Source of the DNA: Chara braunii
Lineage: Eukaryota > Streptophyta > Charophyceae > Charales > Characeae
Reading direction: 5' to 3'
DNA: 22,106 nt
Assembly: GCA_003427395.1 (NCBI GenBank)
Contig: BFEA01000231.1
Location: forward strand, 1,083,681-1,105,786
The notes beneath the pieces were generated by a model. The model had not been told where the DNA came from. It saw nothing but the letters and a program-made list of their open reading frames with translations, and searched no databases. Position numbers and translations under genes: made by a program. Position 1 is the first letter of the stretch. Each line of letters opens with the position of its first letter. Below, piece after piece: positions 1-9,348 of this stretch.

Positions 1-94
1 CACAAACAGAACTGCCCGGTGAAACCGTAGGCAGAGAGAGAGAAGAGGACAACAAACGAGGGGCTGTGACAAACTGTTTCGTCAGAGTTTCACC

Positions 95-97
<3 letters not shown>

Positions 98-144
<47 letters not shown>
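98..144. repeat. (TA)n microsatellite
   Basis: An uninterrupted TA dinucleotide run of about 47 bases. It is a simple repeat that can extrude as a cruciform and is prone to length error in assembly. Nothing around it suggests a function. Confidence 0.95.
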
Positions 145-146
<2 letters not shown>

Positions 147-1124
147 TCCCCAGTAGGGATGTCTCGCATGTAGTCGTTGAGGGATCCAGCACATGTATCA
201 ACACATGTATGACTTCCCTGCTGATTGTCGGCACCAACACATTTGTCATTTGGTCAGATACTCGGCGGCATTCCCAGCATATATCCAGCTTCGCGCCTAC
301 ACATTACTGTGTAAGTACCCCAAGATGATGAGGTGCCACAAAGGATAGGGCGACGGCCTTGAGATATCATCATCAAAATGACCACCCCCCCCAGGTAATT
401 CTGAGTTGTCGTGATTTTACTCATCTGCATCCAGTGGAGTTTGAACTCAGGTCAGTATTTCAACAGTTCAGGGGTGTACCAACAAAGCTAGGCCAGTTGG
501 TATGTCCTAGGCCCCTGGTTGAATTTAGTATGTGGTCGATTGATTCACAATCCAAAACTGCATTCAAATGGTCCCATACACATCTGCAATGACAGGCAGA
601 ATGGAGAGAGAGTTTCACACCATAGCCATGGACAGATATTGCACAACGGAAGCCAAGACCAAATACAAAATTGGGAGAAAATCGTTTTTCAATCAATTAT
701 TAATAGTCCCCCTGCTCTCCTCCTTCTCAATCGAACAGCACCCGAAAAATCTCAACTACGAATTTAGCTCCACCCTCGACCAACTCCCAACAAGCCTTCA
801 ACGAAAGTCACTGAAACTTCCCCTCCTGCCGACAACTCATGAACCCTGGTATGGCGTACAGCTCTACCAACGGCCAGCCTCCAAGTATCTATAGGCTGCA
901 GGTGCTGTTCTGATTCAGGTCGGAGGCCCAGTCAGCGGCGCCAATCACCACCATCACGAAGAAATGCGATGAAGAAGAAGATGGCTGCCTCGATATGGCA
1001 GCAACCAGCAAAACAGCCACTTGATGAACCAACGGCTTCCTCAAACCCACCAAACAGCAACGAGGCAGTGATGATGTACAGCGTCAAACTGACTCCAGTC
1101 TGTGTTGTTCCCCCAACCGCCAGC
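145..1124. other. gene-free stretch, no recognisable content
   Basis: Only short overlapping open frames occur here on both strands, none with a recognisable domain. The longest, a 108-codon plus-strand frame at 568-894, has no motif that I can place. Base composition is mixed and no retroelement motif is visible. It is best read as non-coding or fully decayed repeat DNA. Confidence 0.5.
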
Positions 1125-1186
1125 AACCCCAGCTATGGCTGCCCCGATACCAAGAAGAAGAAGAAGCTCGAGCGCTGAAAATAGCG
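1125..1186 (+). repeat. degenerate dispersed repeat, copy 1 (partner 16011-16065)
   Basis: This stretch and 16011-16065 both begin with the 14-mer AACCCCAGCTATGG, continue with a GAAGAAGA-rich middle and end in AAAATAGCGC. The order of matches is preserved with small indels. That suggests two diverged copies of one repeat, although the purine-rich middle could match by chance. Confidence 0.4.
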
Positions 1187-1227
1187 CTCAAAATTAACTG
1201 AGCTCCTCCCGACATCGATTTTGTGAC

Positions 1228-1249
1228 GCACGTGCAGGAAGGCACGTGC
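1228..1249. promoter_or_regulatory. paired G-box palindromes (GCACGTGC x2)
   Basis: Two perfect 8-bp palindromes GCACGTGC start 14 bp apart, at 1228 and 1242. Each contains the CACGTG core bound by plant bZIP and bHLH factors. No gene start is recognisable next to them, so a regulatory role is only a possibility. Confidence 0.3.
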
Positions 1250-1258
1250 GGAGGAGAT

Positions 1259-1300
1259 GGTGAGAGAGAGAGAGAGATGGTGAGAGAGAGAGAGAGAGGA
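1259..1300 (+). repeat. duplicated GA-rich microsatellite
   Basis: Two successive copies of GGTGAGAGAGAGAGAG-type sequence are joined by ATGG. It is a simple purine repeat and no function is visible. Confidence 0.85.
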
Positions 1301-1428
1301 GGACACACACGAGAAGCAGCAGCTGAGTGAAGGTCCAGTCCGGCTCAATGAACGAACCAATGAAGAATGAATGAAGTTCAATGAACCAACCGCCCCAGTC
1401 CTGGGCCTAGGCCGAAGTGATATACCGG

Positions 1429-1470
1429 CCTAGGTCCAGGTACGGGGAAACAACCTGGTACCGGACCAGG
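1429..1470. repeat. GC-rich inverted repeat (hairpin)
   Basis: The left arm at 1429-1443 and the right arm at 1458-1470 are complementary apart from two single-base bulges, around a 14-nt loop. The surrounding 1384-1530 is GC-rich and contains further CCTAGG and GGTCCGG palindromic pieces, including GGCCTAGGCC just upstream. It could be the end of a small transposon or a satellite remnant. Confidence 0.5.
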
Positions 1471-1728
1471 GTCAGCCCAGCGGCCTGAAACTGGTCCGGT
1501 CTCACTGCCAGGCCGTAGGGGTAACGCTACACGATCCTCGGACCTGTGAATGGATCAAGCGATACATCAAACACGCTATCCGCTGAAACAGCAGAAACCT
1601 AAAAGGAACGACAAAGGAAACAATCCTAGATGCGGAGCAAGCTCCATGCAGGAAAAGAGATGCAATGCAGACTATGCCTCAAGCATAATCTATGCAACAA
1701 TGTCCGGTCTGAGTCGACCCAAAAAGCA

Positions 1729-1794
1729 GAAAAATGTCTGACCTGTGTCTGCCAAGAAAGAGAAAAATGTCTGACCTGTGTCGGCCAAGAAAGA
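1729..1794 (+). repeat. 33-bp tandem repeat
   Basis: Two nearly identical 33-bp units start at 1729 and 1762 and differ at TCTGCC versus TCGGCC. Degenerate copies flank them on both sides (about 1700-1728 and 1795-1816). Read on the minus strand the unit encodes an 11-residue repeat containing GRHRSDIF, but the open frame around it has no other coding signature. Confidence 0.8.
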
Positions 1795-1816
1795 GAAAAA
1801 AAAAATGTCTCCTAAG

Positions 1817-2527
1817 CCAAAGAGGCTGAATATAAACCAACACCAGGGCCCTAAAGGCCAAAGAATAACTAAACCAATGTCCTAAGTCGAAAATGAATGT
1901 GGCACAACCTGTACACAATGCACAATACCCGAACAAAAGAGAAGGGAACTCAGTCGCATGGCAAAGGTAGGAATGGGTGGGAAGGCGGCAGGTACAGCTC
2001 TCAGAGTAAACTCCAAGGGGGCACCCACACAACCAGGTAAGGGTCATCAGACTTAGAGGGAGAGTAACAGCACGACACCGGGCTCAATGGAAACCATCAA
2101 ACGAGTACTACCAACTGAAAGGGGAAGGGCACTCACACAAGGGAGCACACATAAGGTGAGCCTGGAAGGAGAGAGAGGGTTATGCCAACATAGACATGTG
2201 GCCAAAAGCCGCGAGCAAAGAAAACGTACACTCCGGAGGAGGGCGCGCAACATAAGGTAAGGCAGAAGGGCGGCAAATGGACACACCCACATAGACAGGG
2301 AAAATAGGGGTCATCATGCGACTGGAGGGTAACTCGAGGGTAAGGATACATGGGAATGATGGGAACTCCGTAGCCGAAAAAGTGAAGTAGTCCAACTGAT
2401 GAGTCTCCAAACTGAAGTCGAGTCGAAGTAGCCAGGATGAAGTAGGAGTAATGCAGAAACCGAGTAGAAGTCCGGAACAATGCGAGATGTACTCTGGTAC
2501 TGAAGAGAAGCACTGAGGTCGGAAGTC
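1817..2527. other. gene-free stretch 3' of chromovirus A
   Basis: Purine-rich on the plus strand, with weakly repeated words such as ACACAAGG, CATAAGGT and GGGTCATCA about every 100-250 bp. By position it should include the 3' untranslated region and any 3' LTR of the minus-strand element. I see no clear polypurine tract on the minus strand and no second LTR copy, so LTR limits cannot be set. Minus-strand open frames here follow from the skewed composition. Confidence 0.4.
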
Positions 2528-2566
2528 GATGTAGAAGCCCAATGTAGAAGCCGAATGTAGAAGTCG
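2528..2566 (+). repeat. 13-bp tandem repeat, three copies
   Basis: Three consecutive 13-bp units of the form (A/G)ATGTAGAAG(C/T)C(C/G). More degenerate GAAGT-type copies continue upstream to about 2390. It lies just beyond the 3' end of the chromovirus A coding region. Confidence 0.8.
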
Positions 2567-2632
2567 AAACCGGGAGTTGCTGCATAAGTGTCCAAGAATG
2601 GTAAAAGATAGAGAGCGTATAGGGGGGTAAAA

Positions 2633-3454
2633 TCAGTCACGATATCGGGAAGTAAGTCGGTGGGTACGCTGAGGGGGCGAGGACTTAGCTGCAACAACAG
2701 GCGGAACCACGTCCACAAGGGAAGGAGGACTTGGGGCAGGTACAGGTGGAGCAAGAGGACCCATCGATGGAGGAGGCGGGATGTTAGTGGTTGATGAAGT
2801 AGATGGGTCAGTAGAAGGATGAGAAGGAGGAGGGGATGATGATGAAGGGAAAGGATGAGCACGATCGTAAGCACGCACGAAAGTCATAGCATGCATCAGG
2901 TGCTCGAGAGGCTCCCATGTAGACTCCTCGTCAGGGTAACCCTTCCATCGAACGAGATACTCAAGGCGGGGAGGGTCACCATCAGTCATACGCCGGGACA
3001 CAATATCAGAGACGACAAACTTCTCGTGACCTTCAATGATGATGGGAGAAGGACGAGGGTAAGGTCGACCGTGAAACTCGGGAGGAGACCGTCTGAAGGG
3101 GCGCAAAAGAGATACACGGAACACGTCATGTAAGTTAGCGCGGTACATCGAACCGGGGAGCTTCAATTTGAAGCTCATCGGACAGTCATGATTGGGTTTG
3201 GCGGGTGCAAGAATGGTGCGTGGTCCAATATATCGACGTCTGAATTTTCGAAGCGTGTCAGCTTCGGGCTGGAAGTGACGTGCGTCGACAAGAACCCCGT
3301 CGCCAACTTTGAAGGGATGGTTGATGCGAGAGCGGTTAGCGCGAGTGGCCATGCGAGCCTGGGAGTCAACAATGTTCTCACGAGCCTTGCTAAGAAGCGC
3401 ATCCATCTCCTTTACCCAATCATCGAGGGCAGGGCATTTGGTGTCGGGATGGAT
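2633..3454 (-). pseudogene. chromovirus A integrase C-terminus and chromodomain
   Basis: The frame continues from the integrase after a TAG at 3455-3457. The first part reads as an integrase C-terminal region (PFKVGDGVLVDARHF, then IGPRTIL and a HDVFRVSLLRPF motif). It is followed by a chromodomain at about 2880-3030, with VSDIVSRR, EYLVRWKGYPDEESTWEP and an HLMHA helix. The aromatic cage-type residues of canonical chromodomains (Y, W, W) are visible. Chromodomains of this kind direct integration to marked chromatin. A low-complexity Ser/Pro tail of about 70 residues ends at a TGA at 2633-2635. It is part of the same polyprotein as the upstream segments and is not an independent gene. Confidence 0.9.
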
Positions 3455-4242
3455 CTAAGATGGACGGAGAAGGTTAGATGGGACACGAGGATGGTATCCC
3501 AAGTCACAGTAGTAGGGAGACATGCCAATGGCAGGTGAAATAGCATGGTTGTAAGCAATCTCTACGTGAGCAAGATGCAGATCCCAATCAGAGTCATTCT
3601 CAACAAAGTTCTTGAGGATACTCCCAAGAGTTTTGTTGGTGACCTCAGTCTGTCCATCTGACTGGGGGTGATAGGAGGAGGAGAGGCGGAGCTCGGAACC
3701 ATAGATCTCATGGAGTTCACGCCAGAAGTGAGAAGTAAAGCGGGGATCGCGATCAGAGACGATGCTAGTGGGAAGACCGTGATGAATGACAATGCGGTTA
3801 AAGTATAGGGAGGCGATGTCTTTGGCGGAACTAGCATACTTGCAAGGGAGGAAGTGAGCATGCTTAGTCAACCGGCGGACAACGACGAAGACGGCGTCGT
3901 GGCCTCGTGGGGTAGGGGGACGAAGAGGACCAATGAAGTCCATGGAGACAGAAGTCCAACGCTGAGTGGGAATGGGTAAGGGCTGAAGAAGACCGTAGGG
4001 GGGGTGGTTGGGAATGTTGGCCTGCTGACAGATCATGCAGGTGCGGACGTACTCCTTAGTGAACCGACGGCGGTGCTCCCAGTAGTAATGGCGGTAAATG
4101 CGGTCAAGTGTCTTGAAGACACCGAGATGATCGGCGGCGCGCTGTTCGTGACACTCAGCGACAGCCCGAACGCGGAGCTGGCCAGTAGAGGGCACACATA
4201 AGCGAGGAGTACGGTTACCTTGGCGACCAAGCCAGTATAGGA

Positions 4243-4345
4243 GTCCAGAGGGATCGAGCTGGAAGTTAGGGACGGACTTGCCAGCCTGTAGGTCAGTGTA
4301 GATGGACTGAAACTCAGGGCACTGGGTGTATGCGCGGCGGTACTC
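4243..4345 (-). repeat. 103-bp duplicated block, copy 1 (artefactual)
   Basis: Identical to 4384-4486 except for one base (T at 4297, C at 4438). The copies lie exactly either side of the adapter, and their outer edges coincide with its ends. The element needs only one copy for a normal integrase linker, so the duplication came from sequencing or assembly. Confidence 0.95.
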
Positions 4346-4383
4346 CTGTCTCTTATACACATCTAGATGTGTATAAGAGACAG
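4346..4383. other. Nextera (Tn5 mosaic-end) junction adapter contamination
   Basis: CTGTCTCTTATACACATCT is followed directly by its exact reverse complement AGATGTGTATAAGAGACAG. This 38-bp perfect palindrome is the Tn5 mosaic-end pair formed when Nextera mate-pair fragments are circularised. It is not genomic sequence. In frame it gives the well-known contaminant peptide ending YKRQ; in other frames it gives MCIRD and LSLIHI. It marks a chimeric join in the assembly. Confidence 0.98.
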
Positions 4384-4486
4384 GTCCAGAGGGATCGAGC
4401 TGGAAGTTAGGGACGGACTTGCCAGCCTGTAGGTCAGCGTAGATGGACTGAAACTCAGGGCACTGGGTGTATGCGCGGCGGTACTC
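4384..4486 (-). repeat. 103-bp duplicated block, copy 2 (artefactual)
   Basis: Partner of 4243-4345, offset by 141 bases, with one mismatch. It continues without a break into the upstream part of the integrase/RNase H linker, so it joins correctly on the right while copy 1 joins correctly on the left. Confidence 0.95.
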
Positions 4487-4666
4487 ATCCAGAAAGGCGG
4501 GGTGGATGGTGGGAGTTGAAATAGCAGATAGCTGACGATCCTCGCACTGAAGGTCGGGGCGGCGGGATAAGGCATCTGCGACGCGATTGCTTTCGCCGGA
4601 AATCTTCTTGATGATAAAGTCGAACTCTGAGAGGTCACGCCACCAACGAGCCTGACGATAAGTGAG

Positions 4667-5257
4667 CTAAGGCTTCGTCTGGAAGGCGGCGAGGACANAG
4701 TTGTCNNTCAAAACGGTGAAAGTGTGACCGTGCAAGTGATGACGCCACTTCTTAACAACGTAGACCAGCGCAAGGACCTCATGCTCGTCGGCATTATAGT
4801 TACGCTCAACGGGAAGTACCTGTCGAGATAGATAAGCAACCGGACACTCTCCATCACAAGATTCGACTGTATCGTCATCAGCGATGTTAGAAATATAAGG
4901 GGGTGGGGCCCCTGAGGCGGTGGGCTCGATGGGTGCAAGATGAGCCGCAGTTGCTGGAGGTGGGGGAGGGAAGCGAGGAATGCGAGAGAGGTGGGACTCT
5001 GTGGAATCGAGAGAAGTAGAAGGGGTTGGGTAGATCTGGGAGAGGACAAATCCAATAGCGAAGTCGGACGCATCGGTGGTGATGATGAATGGATGCGAGT
5101 AGTCGGGTAAGTGTAAGACAGGAGCTGACGTGACAAGTCGCTTGAGAGAGCGGAAGGCATCCTCATGAGCATGGGGTCCAATGAAAAGGGAGGCGTCCGC
5201 GGGTAAGAGGGGTAAGCTGAGAAGAATACTGCGCGTAGTTTTTGAGAAAATGGCCAT
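4667..5257 (-). pseudogene. chromovirus A RNase H domain
   Basis: This frame takes over after a frameshift near 5170-5185; codons upstream of about 5185 are out of the element's frame. It carries the RNase H signature: ITTDASDFAIGFVLSQ with the first catalytic Asp, then a long Pro/Ser-rich insertion, then NADEHEVLALVYVVKKWRHHL with the conserved Glu and the HHL motif. The second catalytic Asp region is uncertain because of unknown bases at 4698 and 4706-4707. RNase H degrades the RNA strand during reverse transcription. The frame ends at TAG 4667-4669, inside a motif that carries on downstream (TYRQARWWRDL), so this is a nonsense mutation and not a natural terminus. Confidence 0.9.
4698..4707. 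other. ambiguous bases (N at 4698, 4706, 4707)
   Basis: Three unresolved bases fall in the RNase H segment and mask the residues either side of an Asp-Asn pair. They suggest that reads from different copies of the repeat were collapsed. Together with the adapter 300 bases away, they mark this stretch as poorly assembled. Confidence 0.9.
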
Positions 5258-5660
5258 AGTAGTTGGTCAGACCAAGAAAACTACGCAGGGCGGGAAGAGA
5301 TGTAGGCATAGGCCAATCGGCGATAGCCGGAATCTTCGAGTCGTCCATATGGAGTCCGTGCCCGGATACCGGATGCCCGAGGAAGTCGACTTTGGGTTGA
5401 GCAAAGTTGCATTTGGAAAGCTTCACATAGAACCCGTGGTCGCGTAGTCGCTGCAAGACAGTGCGAAGATGGGTCAGATGATCCTCTAGGGTACGACTGT
5501 AGATCAGGATATCGTCAATGTAGACTAGAACATAGTCCTCAAGAAGATCTTGGAACATCGTGTTCATAGCCGTTTGGAAAGTGGCCGGGGCATTACGGAG
5601 ACCGAAAGGCATGACGGTAAACTCGTAGTGCCCGAAACGAGAACGAAAAGCGGTCTTGGG
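5163..5660 (-). pseudogene. chromovirus A reverse transcriptase palm/thumb
   Basis: Continues the RT frame after a TAG at 5661-5663. Conserved RT blocks are in order: PKTAFRSRFGHYEFTVMPFG, NAPATFQTAMN, then the catalytic YIDD box (VYIDDILIYS, bases 5511-5522), LSKCNFAQPKVDFLGH and the RSFLGLTNYYGHFLKNY thumb motif. The YIDD aspartates are intact. The frame is lost just after LTRGRLPFHWTP, where a frameshift moves the coding sequence to the frame of the next segment. The RT copies element RNA to cDNA in the cytoplasmic particle. Confidence 0.93.
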
Positions 5661-6586
5661 CTAATCCTCCTCGGCTACGCGGATCTGGTGATATCCGCTA
5701 CGAAAATCGATCTTCGTGAAGAAATGGTGGCCGGCGAGGCGGTCAAACAGATCATCCGCGCGAGGCATGGGATAGCTATTTTTTACTGTGTAGTGGTTCA
5801 GACCGCGGTAGTCAATACAGAGATGAAGGGTGCCGTCCTTCTTGCGATCGAAGAGGACCGGGGCACTCCATGGGGAAGTACTCGGTTTAATGAAGCCCTG
5901 GCGAAGCAGCTCCTCAAGTTGACGCTTGAGTTCCTGGGCTTCAGGAACCGAAAGGCGATAAGGGGCGCGATTCTGAATGCGATAGTTAGGCTCGAGCTGG
6001 ATGTGGTGCTCGATACCACGCATGGGAGGAATGTTGTTGTAGGAGACGGATGGTGGGAACACATTGTGATACTCACGAAGGAGGGCACCAACGCTAGGCG
6101 GCAAAGAAGAAAGAAGGGTGTCAAATTCCTTGGCAGCGACAGCGTCTGAAGCAGAGGTGTAGGGGGTCTGTATGGGGGTAGGGACTGAGGGTGTATCAGT
6201 GGTAAGGGAAGCGAGAAAGTGAGATGGGCTAGCAGGGGTAGAGGAGGGTAAGGAAGTTGAGGAATCAGGAGGGTCGGGGGGCTCGGGAGGTGGTGGATCG
6301 AGTTCAACCAACCCAACGTCCTGATGCATGGAGCCGCAGGTAAGGAGATTCGTGATGTTGATAACATAAAGTTCTACATCAGGCTGACGAAGGAAGTGGT
6401 GGAACTGGGTAGGTGTACAAATGGTGGCATTAACAGGGGGGGGAAGTGTAGAGTCTGATTTGCCCAACAATGGAATACAGTATTGCTTCCCATCCTTGGC
6501 GTCGAGGACGAGATCGTTGTGGGTCCAATCGGGGCCGGCATGGGCGAACTGATGGGAGTAGGCTGTGTCGAGAACAAGATTGTATA
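5661..6586 (-). pseudogene. chromovirus A protease tail and N-terminal RT
   Basis: The open frame runs from a start at 6623, but its first dozen codons lie in an unrelated repeat, so the element part begins near 6586. It opens with the end of a retropepsin-like region ([17 protein letters not shown], resembling the DWL..H...IDW end of gypsy proteases). A Pro/Ser-rich linker of about 100 residues follows, then the RT N-terminus: [38 protein letters not shown] and [12 protein letters not shown], which holds the first catalytic Asp. The protease active-site D(T/S)G is missing. The frame stops at TAG 5661-5663, in the middle of a conserved block. Confidence 0.9.
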
Positions 6587-6660
6587 GGCTCAAAACAAGA
6601 AAACAAACTACAAAGTCAAACACTTAGTGTACAGCCCCACTCAAAAACTGCAATTTATTG
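6587..6660 (-). repeat. 74-bp repeat block, copy 1 (partner 16308-16381)
   Basis: Matches 16308-16381 with only scattered substitutions: it begins GGCTCAAAACAAGAAAACAA and ends ACTGC(A/G)ATTTATTG. Sequences outside the block differ in the two places. Here it abuts the broken 5' side of chromovirus A; at the other site it lies just beyond the broken integrase of a different fragment. It is a shared terminal or target segment of unknown origin. Confidence 0.75.
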
Positions 6661-7802
6661 TGTTCTTACCCTCTCGGGGAGAGGAGACCCACGAGCTACA
6701 TAACCAACTACTAGCCATATTCGCAGAGAGGTATTAGCTAGAGGATCGCTAAACGTCCATAGTGGTGGAGAATGCAAAGACCTCAGAATCTCAAAGGTTT
6801 ATGGTGAGATTATCAGATTAGATTGATATGCGAGGGTATTAGCCTGATAATCAGCTTATAGATAGCTAACAACATCCTGACAATCAGATGGTAGATGTTT
6901 AGATTGACAGCATGGGCCATCTAGTTCAATGCAAGGGTGTTAGCCTAGTAATCAACTTTGTTGTAACCCATTAATTCTGAAAATCTCATTAATTTATGTC
7001 GGGACTGGGTATCAATTAGACTCCTCAACTGCTGATTTGTGTATTTGCAAGCGTGATACACAGATTCTTCCCAAGAATAGGGTAGGATTTGACAAGATTT
7101 GTATATGGGCCTAAGCTTGACCATATTCAGCAATAACGCTTGAAGTGCCAGATTCATGCGTAGGATAGGTCTATCTGAGTAGAAAGTTTAGTCACAAACA
7201 GATTTGCCGGCCAATCAGGCTGAGACATTACTAGGACAAAGCCCAGTGGTTAGAAGGAATTTTTGCATCTCAATAGGTAAAATTCAGAACATTGTCGCTA
7301 CAAGTGTGCGACCATAGAGAAACACTGAAAATCTGATTTCTACACGAGAGAGCAAAACTTAGGACCGTGTAGGATAACTTGAGGTAAGATCTGTAGTAAT
7401 CATACTCTCTCTCAAACACAGGTCATCCATCCAGAGAGTGCAGTTCAGTGTGAGAAGATGAACTTGCTTAGATAATGAATGCAGCTCAAAGCATACACAA
7501 GGGATTAGTCAGGCAAGGATTCATTGAAGCCCACTGTGAAATTCTTGTCAGACTGCAGTCTGTCTATCAACGGTGTTTGAGAAATGTGATCAGCCCGAAA
7601 CTTACCGTACTCATTCTCAAGCACAGGGGATGCACAGACAGACCAATGGGATCAGTGAAGGAATCAGGCTCAAGGTAGCTATACCAGGAGGAGGTTTCCA
7701 TCAGCTGAACACACACACAGGTAAGTTACAAACAACCAAACTGCACATGATACTTTTTCAACATATAGATACTCAGTTCAGCAAAATCCACCGTTGATTG
7801 CG
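6661..7802. other. AT-rich gene-free stretch
   Basis: No frame has a recognisable motif, and short open frames occur on both strands. A 30-nt word (ATGCRAGGGTRTTAGCCT and following) occurs at 6828-6857 and 6929-6958, 101 bp apart with five mismatches. A weaker third echo (CTGACAATCAGAT) lies between them. The region may be the remnant of the element whose gag lies to the right, but no pol motif is visible. Confidence 0.45.
6828..6958 (+). repeat. imperfect direct repeat, 101-bp period
   Basis: The copies at 6828-6857 and 6929-6958 agree at 25 of 30 positions. Too little is conserved to name a family. Confidence 0.55.
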
Positions 7803-9295
7803 TCAGGTTACAGCGTAACAGTTGCCCCAAGAAGGGCAGTACTTAACAAAGTGTTGCCCAACACATCTGAGGCAAACACCTGCATCCTTCCTCTTTTGTC
7901 ATAGCCCGTCTGGGATGCGCAAGTCCCTCCATGGGAGAGAGGAAGGATGCATAGGGTTAGCTGGACATTTGGCAAACTTGGGCAGATTCTGCTTCTGAGG
8001 ACCACAAGGGCATTTGCCAGACCCCATAGGAGAGGGGGACCTTTGTCTCTTGAGCTGATTTGCGCCCTTCATGGCACTTACCAGTTCCTGAGCCAAAGTT
8101 AGAATAGCCTGGTTTGGGAAGCCTCCTGCACCTTAACCAGCTGAGGGAGTCAATCCTCTCTGGCCAATCCTGCAGAGTCTTCCGCAGACTCCATCACGTG
8201 CCACCTCCCTTTGCCCTTCCTCTGACTCTGAGAAGAGGAGGTGCTTCCCGCCTAGGAAGTGGACTGGACTTGAAGTTTGGACTCCAAATCCAAGGCTGCT
8301 CTGCCAAAGGCCCTCCAGTCCTTGTGACCTGCTGAAAATAGGGCTTGTACATAAGTTATCGGGGTAGCCTGGACAAACAATGGCAACTTGTCCTGGTCTG
8401 ACATGGATAACCCAGGTGTAGAGGTTAGCCTTTTCCAAACTGTGTAGAGCTTGGAGAGGGATCCCTGCCACTGTAACTGGCCTATCCTCAAAAGCTCTGC
8501 AGCAGCTTTCTTGGCTCTCTCTAGATCAGTGAACCTCTCTTTTAGGCCCTTAAATATATGGTCCAATCCTACTGTAACAGCCCAGTCGGCCAGATGTTTC
8601 TGGGCCTTATTGGCCTCCGAAGTAGCCTACTGAAGTGCAAGCCCTCACAAGCGGGCCACGATGGACTGCGCCTTGGTAACGTCTGGGCAAGTGAGTTCCT
8701 GGAGGTACCATCTCATCGAGGAAGTCCAATCTGCTACATCCACTTCGGGGTTATCCCCAGTGAATGTGTCAGGTTGGACTGTCTTGGGGCACCTTGATTT
8801 CTGCTGGCCTAGGCCTACAATCACTTCAGCCTCAGAGGTCCTACAGTGCCCTGCCACAAGCTGCAGAGACTGCACCTTTGGAGGTGTAGTCGGGCTGCTC
8901 TTGGGGCTACTGGCTTGGTATGATGCAGCAGTAAAGGACCTTGGATTGGAATGGGGTGTAGCAGGAGGCGTAGGAGTATGAGTAGTTGTGGGGGTAGGAG
9001 TAGGGAGGAAACATAGATCGATAGTTGTCACAAAACGATGAAAGGAATTTGCAAGAGAGGAAAGTTTAGTTTCGATGATGGACGATCTGTCCGCCATCGA
9101 AGTCAAACTTTCATCCCAAGACGTGTGTTCTTCCCTGCTCGCTTCCTTGGATTGTCTCAACCTTCCTTCCTTTTGCCTCTCTATCTGCTCCAACTGCAAT
9201 CAGGCCGCCTCTGCATCCTTACCTACTTCTCCACTCTTGAGTTCAGTGACATGCAACTTGCAATTCCCTGCGTTGACTGAACTCCCTTCCCCCAT
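7803..9295 (-). pseudogene. gag: Ty3/gypsy-type gag polyprotein, broken
   Basis: On the minus strand a start ATG at 9293-9295 (context GGAATGGGG) opens a gag frame. An N-terminal charged, coiled-coil-like region (LEQIERQKEGRLRQSKEASR) is followed by a Pro/Thr/Ser-rich linker. The capsid-like domain comes next (DTFTGDNPEVDVADWTSSM, then LADWAVTVGLDHIF, LYTVWKRL and HKDWRAFGRAALDLESKL). Near the end is a zinc knuckle at 7836-7874, CLRCVGQHFVKYC. Gag packages element RNA into virus-like particles. Breaks: TGA 9200-9202, TGA 8645-8647, TAG 8627-8629, TAG 8252-8254, further stops and a frameshift between 8252 and 8096, and TGA 7899-7901. The frame ends at TGA 7803-7805 and no protease or RT follows, so the element is truncated. 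Confidence 0.85.
7836..7874 (-). other. gag zinc knuckle, one residue short
   Basis: Encodes C-X2-C-X3-H-X4-C; the canonical retroviral CCHC knuckle is C-X2-C-X4-H-X4-C. All four metal ligands are present but one spacer residue is missing. This probably reflects a codon deletion in a decayed copy. Confidence 0.7.
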
Positions 9296-9348
9296 TCCAA
9301 AAAGAAGTTTTTTTTCCAACAACAAGATAAACGCGGAAGTGGTCAAAG

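Larger units (their letters stand above)
3455..4666 (-). pseudogene. chromovirus A RNase H end and integrase (contains adapter artefact)
   Basis: The frame follows a TAG at 4667-4669. It begins with the conserved RNase H/integrase linker (RQARWWRDLSEFDF, then ADALSRRPD) and goes on to an HHCC zinc-binding domain (CHEQRAADHLG ... CMICQ) and a DDE core. The three acidic residues are visible in SMDFIG, VSDRDPRF and DGQTE, so the catalytic core looks complete. Integrase inserts the cDNA into the host genome. The segment is distorted by a 38-bp adapter, read in frame as PVSYTHLDVYKRQ, and a repeated 103-bp block. Together these add 47 codons but keep the frame. It ends at a TAG at 3455-3457, after which the same frame continues. 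Confidence 0.93.
2633..6586 (-). mobile_element. chromovirus A: degenerate Ty3/gypsy pol region
   Basis: On the minus strand, in 5'-3' order: end of the protease region, reverse transcriptase, RNase H, HHCC/DDE integrase and chromodomain. This is the Ty3/gypsy order, and the chromodomain places the element among chromoviruses. Gag and the protease active site are absent: recognisable sequence stops at 6586, against an unrelated repeat block. Coding is interrupted by in-frame TAG codons at 5661-5663, 4667-4669 and 3455-3457 and by a frameshift near 5170-5185. An adapter artefact at 4346-4383 adds 141 bases, a multiple of three. The copy cannot make a full polyprotein and both LTRs are unidentified. 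Confidence 0.93.

Noticed and set aside
2314-2874. 186-codon Leu-rich minus-strand frame as a membrane protein
   Set aside because: It overlaps the chromodomain tail in another frame. The Leu richness comes from pyrimidine-rich sequence on that strand.
4033-4362. Minus-strand open frame beginning MCIRDR
   Set aside because: Its start is translated adapter and the rest is the shadow of the integrase frame.
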